DNA of 5,415 nt, taken from positions 1-5,415 of the forward strand of contig DBTT01000033.1 in the NCBI GenBank assembly GCA_002307185.1, given 5' to 3'. Made by a program: the position numbers and the translations under genes. The DNA is from Bacteroidales bacterium UBA1309. GTDB lineage: Bacteria; Bacteroidota; Bacteroidia; Bacteroidales; Dysgonomonadaceae. Below, one piece after another: positions 1 through 4,912 of this stretch (positions are counted from its first letter, which is position 1; every line of letters begins with the position of its first letter). The notes under the pieces are model-generated. The model saw nothing but the letters and a program-made list of their open reading frames with translations. It searched no databases and was not told the DNA's origin.

Positions 1-69
1 CATTTCAGCAAATTCACATCAAACTGAAAGAATTTTGACCTTAAATGCACGTCTTTTCAAAAATAGTCG

Positions 70-77
70 TATTTTTG
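70..77 (+). promoter_or_regulatory. Candidate -7 promoter box for the phe/tyr operon
   Basis: The bases TATTTTTG match the Bacteroidota -7 consensus TAnnTTTG exactly. Transcription would start a few bases downstream, at about 83-87, just ahead of the leader peptide at 98. The partner -33 TTTG box is not seen at the usual spacing of about 19-20 bases. The nearest upstream TTTG (34-37) is 32 bases away, which is too far. The assignment rests on the -7 match and its position before the attenuator. Confidence 0.45.
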
Positions 78-97
78 TCGTCGAAATATCAACAACA

Positions 98-175
98 ATG
101 ATTCAAAAAGGTTTTGCATACTTTTATTTTTACTTTTACTTTAGCAACAGTAAAAGCGGGATTTTGTATGCATAA
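98..175 (+). CDS. Phe/Tyr-rich leader peptide of the operon attenuator
   Basis: An ATG-started frame of 25 codons ending in TAA. It begins MIQKGFA, continues with the alternating run YFYFYFYF (residues 8-15, bases 119-142) and ends SNSKSGILYA. Ten of the 25 residues are aromatic: five Phe and five Tyr, with no Trp. A random short frame would hardly give this alternation just upstream of a terminator and a Phe/Tyr biosynthesis operon. The role is inferred by analogy with the enterobacterial pheA leader: a ribosome starved of charged tRNA-Phe or tRNA-Tyr stalls in the run and changes the downstream RNA fold. The peptide itself probably has no function. There is no Shine-Dalgarno sequence; the A-rich upstream bases are normal for this phylum. 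Confidence 0.85.
   Translation: MIQKGFAYFYFYFYFSNSKSGILYA
133..156 (+). promoter_or_regulatory. Possible early (1:2) leader hairpin
   Basis: Bases 133-140 (CTTTTACT) are perfectly complementary to 149-156 (AGTAAAAG), leaving an 8-base loop. The hairpin lies in the second half of the leader-peptide gene and touches the left end of the proposed antiterminator segment. It could be the pause or protector hairpin of the attenuator, but it is AT-rich and weak. The pairing is seen; the role is inferred. Confidence 0.35.
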
Positions 176-209
176 TCAAATAGATAAAAATAAACAAAAG
201 AGTCCCGCT
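155..209 (+). promoter_or_regulatory. Proposed antiterminator pairing of the attenuator
   Basis: Bases 155-161 (AGCGGGA), inside the leader-peptide gene, pair perfectly with 203-209 (TCCCGCT). The helix extends through two G-U pairs and two A-U pairs to 165/199, about 11 bp in all. The right arm is the same sequence that forms the 5' arm of the terminator, so the two structures exclude each other. A ribosome stalled in the YF run (119-142) would leave 155-165 free, and the antiterminator could form. A ribosome reaching the stop codon at 173-175 would cover it, letting the terminator form. Complementarity is read directly from the sequence; the switching model is inference. Confidence 0.75.
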
Positions 210-233
210 AAGCAATTGGCGGGACTTTTTTTT
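197..233 (+). terminator. Intrinsic terminator of the leader (attenuator)
   Basis: The stem pairs 201-211 with 216-226. It contains eight consecutive Watson-Crick pairs (AGTCCCGC/GCGGGACT), a G-U pair and two A-U pairs, and is capped by a GCAA (GNRA-type) tetraloop at 212-215. An uninterrupted T run (226-233) follows, and part of it can pair back with the A run at 196-199. It ends about 35 bases before the pheA start, so termination here would silence the whole four-gene operon. With the leader peptide and competing pairing, it is best read as a regulated attenuator rather than the end of an upstream gene. Confidence 0.9.
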
Positions 234-268
234 AATAACCGACAAACGATAATTAAATCAACAAACAA

Positions 269-1111
269 ATGAAACGAGTAGCCATTCAGGGAGTCGCAGG
301 AGCATTTCACGATATTGCGGCCAGAGCTTTTTTCGAGGGTGAGGAAATTGAAACATTGGACTGTCTGACTTTTAAAGACGTGTTCGACTCTCTGCGAAAA
401 GGCAACGCTGGATTTGGCATCGTCGCCATTGAGAATACGATTGCAGGTAGTTTGTTACAAAACCACAACCTGTTACGGGAAAGCGAAACAAGCATCATTG
501 GAGAATTCAAGTTGCGCATTAGCCACTGTCTATCCGTTTTGCCCGGGCAGAAAATGGAGGACATTACAGAAGTAAATTCACACCCGATAGCCTTGATGCA
601 ATGTGGTGATTTTTTGGAAGAGCACCCCACTTGGAAGGCGGTGGAAAAAGACGATACAGCACTGAGTGCCAAAGATATAAAAGATAAACAGCTCATGGGT
701 GTCGCAGCAATCTGCAGCGAACTGGCCGCCAAAATTTACGGCCTGGACATTTTGCAAAAAGGCATCGAAACCAACAAGCGGAACTTTACTCGCTTTCTCA
801 TTATTTCAGATCGTTACACAGCGGAACAACACATTAAACAGTCGGAAATTAACAAGGCATCCATTGTGTTCAATACACATCACGAAGAAGGGGCTTTATC
901 GCAAGTGCTTTCCGTCTTGTCCTATTACCACAACAATCTGACGAAAATACAATCATTTCCCATCATTGGACACGAATGGGAATACTTGTTTTTTGTGGAT
1001 CTGACCTTTCAAGACTATTTAAAATTCAAGCAAAGTTTAGATGCGATCAGGCCCCTGACACGTAATTTAAAAATGCTGGGAGAATACAGCATCGGAAAAC
1101 AACAAATTTGA
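269..1111 (+). CDS. pheA: Prephenate dehydratase with C-terminal ACT domain
   Basis: A cytoplasmic enzyme converting prephenate to phenylpyruvate, CO2 and water, the committed step to phenylalanine. The 280-aa length fits monofunctional dehydratases with a regulatory ACT domain; there is no chorismate mutase domain. Catalytic-domain landmarks are the N-terminal IQGVAGAFHDIAA (6-18), AIENTIAGS (53-61), SHPIALMQC (104-112), DDTALSAK (128-135), ICSELAAKIYGL (148-159) and the NFTRF motif (172-176) with the essential Thr174. The ACT domain follows from about 197, with GAL at 208-210. The canonical ESRP Phe-binding motif is replaced by IQSFP (227-231), so allosteric behaviour cannot be assumed. The ATG at 269 sits in an A-rich context with no Shine-Dalgarno, as expected for the phylum. 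It is the first gene of the operon, directly behind the attenuator; the next gene starts 55 bases later. Confidence 0.96.
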   Translation: MKRVAIQGVAGAFHDIAARAFFEGEEIETLDCLTFKDVFDSLRKGNAGFGIVAIENTIAGSLLQNHNLLRESETSIIGEFKLRISHCLSVLPGQKMEDITEVNSHPIALMQCGDFLEEHPTWKAVEKDDTALSAKDIKDKQLMGVAAICSELAAKIYGLDILQKGIETNKRNFTRFLIISDRYTAEQHIKQSEINKASIVFNTHHEEGALSQVLSVLSYYHNNLTKIQSFPIIGHEWEYLFFVDLTFQDYLKFKQSLDAIRPLTRNLKMLGEYSIGKQQI

Positions 1112-1166
1112 TGAGAAGTGCATTTTCAACCTTTAAATTAAGGTGTGTAAACATCGAAACAAAACA

Positions 1167-2327
1167 ATGAAAGAAATCAAACCCGCCGAACGGCTCAACC
1201 AAGTCAGTGAATACTACTTCTCCAAAAAATTGAAAGAAGTGGCCGACCTGAATGCTGCCGGCAAAAACATCATTAGTCTGGGAATTGGAAGCCCCGACCT
1301 GCCGCCCTCGGAAGAAACCATTCGGGCCTTGGCCGAAGATGCCGCCCGTGCCGACGCACACGGATACCAAACCAATAGTATACCGGAACTACGTCAGGGC
1401 TTTGCAGATTGGTATGCCCGATGGTACGGCGTGGAACTGAATCCCAACAACGAGATACTACCGCTAATCGGTTCCAAAGAAGGCATCATGCACATTTCCA
1501 TGGCTTTTCTGAATCCCGGCGACGGGGTCTTGATTCCCAATCCTGGGTATCCCACCTACACATCCGTCAGCAACCTAACGCAAGCCAAGATCCAGACTTA
1601 TGATTTGGATGAAAACAACAGCTGGCATCCCGATTTTGAGGCATTGGAAAAGAAAGATCTTTCCAACGTGAAACTGATGTGGGTCAATTACCCCAATATG
1701 CCCACCGGTGGTCGTGCCACGCGGGAACTTTTTGAAAAATTAGTCGCTTTTGGCAAAAAACACAGCATCGTTATTTGCAACGACAACCCATACAGCTTTA
1801 TCCTGAGCACCGAATACCTAAGCATTATGCAAGTGCCAGGCGCTAAAGACATCTGCATCGAACTCAATTCCATGAGTAAATCGCACAACATGCCGGGCTG
1901 GCGTATCGGGATGCTCACGTCCAACAAAACATTTGTGGAATGGGTAATCAAAGTAAAAAGCAACGTTGATTCGGGGCAATTTCGTCCAATGCTCCGTGCT
2001 GCAACTCAAGCATTGAAAGCCGGGCCGGAATGGTATGCCGGCATGAATGAAGTGTATGCCCGTCGTCGTGTCTTGGCAGAAGAAATTCTAAAAACCATCG
2101 GCTGCAGTTGGGATCCCAAACAATCGGGATTGTTTCTCTGGGGACGGATTCCTGATCGTTTCAAAGATGCCGGAGAAGTAGCCGACAAAGTTTTGTACGA
2201 AGCAAACGTCTTCCTGACACCCGGCTTTATCTTTGGTAGCAACGGCAACCGGTATATTCGCCTTTCACTCTGCTGCACGGAGAAAAATTTAGGCGAAGCT
2301 TTAAACAGAATACAACAAATTTGGTAA
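1167..2327 (+). CDS. Class I/II PLP aminotransferase, probable aromatic aminotransferase
   Basis: A fold-type I PLP-dependent aminotransferase of 386 aa. Visible landmarks are ISLGIGSPDLPPS (36-48), the PNPGYPTY substrate/cofactor loop (124-131), NYPNMPTGG (174-182, the NPxNPTG-type motif), NDNPYS with Asp206 and Tyr209 contacting the cofactor, SMSKSHNMPGWRIG (235-248) with Lys238 as the likely Schiff-base lysine and Arg246 for the phosphate, and YIRLS (363-367) with Arg365 for the substrate carboxylate. Its place between pheA and tyrA suggests transamination of phenylpyruvate and 4-hydroxyphenylpyruvate to Phe and Tyr. Sequence alone does not exclude aspartate, LL-diaminopimelate or prephenate specificity; relatives are often labelled AspC or DapL-like. 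A GTG at 1143 is in frame, but ATG 1167 is preferred: it gives the usual N-terminus (MKEIKPAERL) and an A-rich upstream region. It ends 13 bases before the next gene. Confidence 0.93.
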   Translation: MKEIKPAERLNQVSEYYFSKKLKEVADLNAAGKNIISLGIGSPDLPPSEETIRALAEDAARADAHGYQTNSIPELRQGFADWYARWYGVELNPNNEILPLIGSKEGIMHISMAFLNPGDGVLIPNPGYPTYTSVSNLTQAKIQTYDLDENNSWHPDFEALEKKDLSNVKLMWVNYPNMPTGGRATRELFEKLVAFGKKHSIVICNDNPYSFILSTEYLSIMQVPGAKDICIELNSMSKSHNMPGWRIGMLTSNKTFVEWVIKVKSNVDSGQFRPMLRAATQALKAGPEWYAGMNEVYARRRVLAEEILKTIGCSWDPKQSGLFLWGRIPDRFKDAGEVADKVLYEANVFLTPGFIFGSNGNRYIRLSLCCTEKNLGEALNRIQQIW

Positions 2328-2340
2328 AAAATAAGACCCT

Positions 2341-3417
2341 ATGGATAAAATGGAATTCGAATCAATCTTACTTCCTGGAGTGGACGACAAACGCCCCATC
2401 GTGATTGCAGGACCTTGCAGTGCTGAAACAGAAGAACAAGTCATGACCACGGCCAAGCAGCTGGCAGACCGCGGTATCAAAATCTTTCGTGCCGGCATTT
2501 GGAAACCCCGTACCCGCCCCGGAGCCTTCGAAGGTGTAGGCTCAGAAGGACTTCGCTGGTTGCAACGGGTCAAAAAGGAAACAGGCATGTACACTGCCAC
2601 CGAAGTAGCCACCGCCAAACATGTGGCGGAAGCCATCAAATACGGTGTAGACATCCTCTGGATTGGGGCACGGACCACCGTTAATCCTTTTGCAATACAG
2701 GAAATTGCCGATGCACTGGAAGGTTGCGACAAACCCATCCTGATTAAAAACCCAGTAAATCCAGATATAGAACTTTGGATCGGAGCTATTGAACGCCTAT
2801 ACAAAGCTGGTGTTCGCAAATTAGGCGTCATTCACCGCGGCTTTAGTTCTTCCGACAAAAAGATTTACCGAAACAGCCCACAATGGCACATTCCCATTGA
2901 ATTACGCCGTCGTTTCCCCAACTTACCCATGTTCTGCGACCCCAGCCACATTGGTGGAAAGCGCGAACTCGTCGCTCCCATTTCCCAACAATCCATGGAC
3001 CTAAACTTCGACGGCCTTATCATTGAATCGCATTGCGACCCAGACTGCGCCTGGAGTGATAAAGACCAACAGGTGACCCCGGATATTCTGGATTACATCC
3101 TCAACTTACTGGTGATTCGCGAAGGTGAAACTCAAACCACAGAAAGCCTAGGCGAACTCCGCAAGCAGATTGATGAACTGGATGACCAGTTGGTGGAATT
3201 GCTATCTAAACGTATGCGCGTATCCCGTGAAATCGGCACGTTCAAGAAAGAACACAACATGCAAGTCTTGCAAGCCAGTCGTTACAGTCAAATTTTGGAA
3301 GGACGCATTCAACAAGCTGAAAAATTCGGCATTGACGGAGATTGTATGCAGAAAATTCTGGAAGCCATTCACGAAGAATCCGTGCGCCAACAAATTGAAA
3401 TATTAAATCAGAATTGA
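2341..3417 (+). CDS. aroF: DAHP synthase fused to C-terminal AroQ chorismate mutase
   Basis: A bifunctional 358-aa enzyme. Residues about 15-260 form a type I-beta/KDO8P-synthase-like DAHP synthase joining PEP and erythrose-4-phosphate, the entry step of the shikimate pathway. Motifs: IAGPCSAE (22-29; Cys26 metal ligand), RAGIWKPRTRPGAFEG (50-65), IGARTT (108-113), LIKNPV (134-139), GVIHRGF (162-168), DPSHIGGKR (200-208; His203) and IIESHCDPDCAWSDKDQ (227-243; Glu229 and Asp240). Residues about 268-355 form an AroQ chorismate mutase (chorismate to prephenate) with Arg274, Arg291, Lys302, Arg314, Ser347 and Gln351 at positions equivalent to E. coli R11, R28, K39, R51, S84 and Q88. This C-terminal fusion is known from Bacteroidota such as Porphyromonas and Prevotella; fusion usually brings feedback by prephenate, which is inferred here. 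No N-terminal ferredoxin-like regulatory domain is present. The stop is one base before the tyrA start, indicating coupled translation. The symbol is the one commonly used; aroG would serve equally. Confidence 0.95.
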   Translation: MDKMEFESILLPGVDDKRPIVIAGPCSAETEEQVMTTAKQLADRGIKIFRAGIWKPRTRPGAFEGVGSEGLRWLQRVKKETGMYTATEVATAKHVAEAIKYGVDILWIGARTTVNPFAIQEIADALEGCDKPILIKNPVNPDIELWIGAIERLYKAGVRKLGVIHRGFSSSDKKIYRNSPQWHIPIELRRRFPNLPMFCDPSHIGGKRELVAPISQQSMDLNFDGLIIESHCDPDCAWSDKDQQVTPDILDYILNLLVIREGETQTTESLGELRKQIDELDDQLVELLSKRMRVSREIGTFKKEHNMQVLQASRYSQILEGRIQQAEKFGIDGDCMQKILEAIHEESVRQQIEILNQN

Positions 3418-3418
3418 G

Positions 3419-4192
3419 ATGAAAATATTGATTATCGGTGCCGGGAAAATGGGGAGGTTCTTTGCGGATACGCTCAGCTTCCACCACGAAGTCTGCCTGT
3501 TTGACACAGATCCCCAGCAATTGAGATTTGTATACAATGCTATTCGCACCACCGATTTGGAAGAGATTCGGGCATTTGAACCCGAAATGCTGATTAACTC
3601 GGTCACCATCAAATATACCATTGATGCTTTTAAGATGGTCATTCCTTACTTGCCTGCCACTTGCCTTCTTTCGGATATTGCATCGGTAAAAACAGGCCTG
3701 AAGGAATTTTACGCCGAATGCGGTTTTCGTTTCGTCTCTACACATCCGATGTTTGGGCCAACGTTTGCCAGCCTCAACGATCTGAGTACACAGAGTGCCA
3801 TCATCATCAAGGAATCGGACTTTTTAGGCAAAGCTTTTTTTAAAGAGTTGTACCATTCCCTGCGGTTGAAAATATTCGAGTACACCTTTGAAAAGCACGA
3901 TGAAACGACCGCTTATTCTCTGTCCATTCCGTTTGCTTCCACGCTGGTATTCGGCTCGGTCATGCGCCATCAGGAAGCACCAGGGACGACGTTCAAACGC
4001 CACATGGCCATTGCACAAGGACTGATGTCGGAAGACGATTACCTACTGCAGGAGATTTTGTTCAACCCGTTTGCTCCGGAGCAAATTGAAAAGATCATCG
4101 GCAAAATGGAGATATTGCGTGACATCATTCAAAAGAAGGATGCAGAAAAGATGCAGGCCTTTTTAAAGGCTGTCCGGAAGAATATTGAATAA
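3419..4192 (+). CDS. tyrA: Prephenate dehydrogenase (short Bacteroidota type)
   Basis: Converts prephenate to 4-hydroxyphenylpyruvate with NAD, the tyrosine branch. A Rossmann fold opens the protein: MKILIIGAGKMG with the dinucleotide loop at 7-12 and an acidic residue (Asp29, in LFDTD) where NAD-preferring enzymes bind the ribose. SDIASVKT (85-92) and STHPMFGPT (107-115) are family hallmarks, the latter with catalytic His109. The all-helical C-terminal domain includes KHDETTAY (159-166) and GLMSEDDYLLQEILFNP (201-217). At 257 aa it has no ACT domain and no fused mutase. The region usually reading HLPH is SIPF (169-172), so two pocket histidines of classical TyrA enzymes are absent. The mutase needed upstream is supplied by the fusion gene, whose stop codon lies one base before this ATG. 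It is the last gene of the operon, followed by a terminator 18 bases on. Confidence 0.93.
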   Translation: MKILIIGAGKMGRFFADTLSFHHEVCLFDTDPQQLRFVYNAIRTTDLEEIRAFEPEMLINSVTIKYTIDAFKMVIPYLPATCLLSDIASVKTGLKEFYAECGFRFVSTHPMFGPTFASLNDLSTQSAIIIKESDFLGKAFFKELYHSLRLKIFEYTFEKHDETTAYSLSIPFASTLVFGSVMRHQEAPGTTFKRHMAIAQGLMSEDDYLLQEILFNPFAPEQIEKIIGKMEILRDIIQKKDAEKMQAFLKAVRKNIE

Positions 4193-4210
4193 CAGTCATC
4201 CCATTACCTG

Positions 4211-4253
4211 AAACGACAAAAGGCCGCTCATTGGAGACGGCCTTTTGTCGTTT
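4211..4253 (+). terminator. Operon terminator after tyrA
   Basis: A perfect 16-bp inverted repeat pairs 4211-4226 with 4238-4253 around an 11-base spacer. Inside the spacer CTC (4227-4229) can pair further with GAG (4234-4236). The lower stem is A-rich on the left and T-rich on the right, ending TTT, but no long T run follows the hairpin. The position, 18 bases after the tyrA stop, supports the end of the phe/tyr operon transcript. The symmetry means it could work in both directions. Confidence 0.85.
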
Positions 4254-4420
4254 ATACAAAAAAAACCGCATCTTATGGGATCTTCTGCAAAGCAACTCGT
4301 AAACGTCAAAAGGCAGCATTCACAACGGTCAATGTGGCAAAAGCTATGCAACTGAGCAATCCGCATATAAGTCAGTTGAAATTTCTACAAAAACATACAA
4401 TATGTTGAAATAATTAATAT
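4254..4420. other. Intergenic stretch, no supportable gene
   Basis: AT-rich DNA between the operon terminator and the palindrome. A frame on the plus strand stays open to TGA at 4406-4408 and would encode a basic piece including VNVAKAMQLSNPHISQLKF, faintly like a helix-turn-helix. It has no usable start before an internal ATG and it passes back into the terminator, so I do not call it a gene. A second frame from ATG 4275 gives only 26 codons. Confidence 0.5.
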
Positions 4421-4425
4421 ATTTG
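4418..4425 (+). promoter_or_regulatory. Candidate -7 promoter box for the T9SS/RHS genes
   Basis: TATATTTG matches the Bacteroidota -7 consensus TAnnTTTG. No convincing -33 TTTG is present at the expected distance. In AT-rich DNA such a match can arise by chance. Its value is positional: it lies about 40 bases before the 4464 reading frame and overlaps the left end of the palindrome. Confidence 0.3.
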
Positions 4426-4455
4426 GCTTTTTAATTTATAAATTAAAAACCAAAT
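4421..4455. repeat. 35-bp near-perfect palindrome
   Basis: The outer arms ATTTGG (4421-4426) and CCAAAT (4450-4455) pair perfectly. After one unpaired C (4427), bases 4428-4437 pair with 4440-4449, so the arms nearly meet at the centre. As DNA it could be an operator for a dimeric regulator, since it overlaps the candidate -7 box and the expected transcription start. As RNA it would be a 5' hairpin. It lacks a GC-rich stem and T tail, so an ordinary terminator is less likely. The symmetry is seen; the role is open. Confidence 0.6.
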
Positions 4456-4463
4456 AGGATACT

Positions 4464-4898
4464 ATAAAAAAGCATATAATATTTATTTGCACACTGATTG
4501 GTTACATTTACTTTGCTTTATCTCAAAGTATCGTTTACTCCTACGATGCTGCCGGAAACAGAATCTTACGAAAATATGTCACCGCGACACTTACTCGAAG
4601 TGCTACATCTGCACCTGAACAGATAGATTCCACTAATGTTGAAGCAAGCTTAGAGGACCTAAAAATAACGATCTACCCCAATCCAACACGCGGCATTATT
4701 GTGGTAGGCATTACGGGATATAAACCTTTAACAACTATTCAAATGCTCCTTTTCACACCAGATGGGAAAAAGCTAAAATCAATATCTGCCCAAAGTGATC
4801 GTACTCCGATAGATTTATCTCCTTATCCTGCCGGTTGGTACTTGCTAAAAATCATTGCTGAAACCAAAAACATTGAATTCAAAATAATAAAACAATAA
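4464..4898 (+). CDS. Small secreted protein: signal peptide, one YD motif, T9SS type A sorting domain; noncanonical ATA start
   Basis: A reading frame of 144 codons open from the stop at 4455-4457 to TAA 4896-4898. From the ATA codon at 4464 it reads (I/M)KKHIIFICTLIGYIYFALS, a typical signal peptide with likely cleavage after Ala-Leu-Ser (18-20). Residues 25-37 (YSYDAAGNRILRK) form one RHS/YD-type motif. A polar linker (about 40-65) leads to a T9SS type A C-terminal sorting domain: IYPNPTRG (70-77), PDGKKL (99-104), LSPYPAGWYLLKI (118-130) and the end EFKIIKQ (138-144). The product should cross the inner membrane by Sec and the outer membrane by T9SS. No ATG lies in frame near the start; the first GTG (4701) falls inside the sorting domain and would remove everything useful. 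Either ATA is a mutated ATG, making this a recent pseudogene, or it is used as a rare start. AGGA at 4456-4459 is a weak Shine-Dalgarno-like site. Confidence 0.7.
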   Translation: MKKHIIFICTLIGYIYFALSQSIVYSYDAAGNRILRKYVTATLTRSATSAPEQIDSTNVEASLEDLKITIYPNPTRGIIVVGITGYKPLTTIQMLLFTPDGKKLKSISAQSDRTPIDLSPYPAGWYLLKIIAETKNIEFKIIKQ

Positions 4899-4912
4899 AA
4901 TCAAACAAAGCC

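Noticed and set aside
1..3. CAT at the left edge as a minus-strand start codon of a divergent gene.
   Set aside because: Only three bases are inside the window, so nothing can be said about coding.
3..29. Inverted repeat TTTCAG/CTGAAA at the left edge as a terminator of an upstream gene.
   Set aside because: Only six pairs around a 15-base loop and no T run; not convincing, and no upstream gene is visible.
34..37. TTTG as the -33 box of the operon promoter.
   Set aside because: It is 32 bases upstream of the -7 box, much more than the usual spacing of about 19-20.
307..732. 141-codon open frame on the minus strand inside pheA.
   Set aside because: Antisense shadow of a well-conserved enzyme gene; its translation resembles no family I know.
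1143..1166. GTG at 1143 as the start of the aminotransferase.
   Set aside because: It adds eight basic, atypical residues; the ATG at 1167 gives the expected family N-terminus.
2301..2831. 176-codon open frame on the minus strand across the aminotransferase/DAHP synthase junction.
   Set aside because: Antisense to clear conserved coding sequence, with no recognisable domain or start context.
4125..4319. Minus-strand frame of 64 codons across the end of tyrA.
   Set aside because: It reads straight through the operon terminator hairpin and has no recognisable features.
4701..4898. GTG-started 65-codon gene.
   Set aside because: It is only the C-terminal sorting domain of the longer frame beginning at 4464; a sorting domain without a signal peptide would not be exported.
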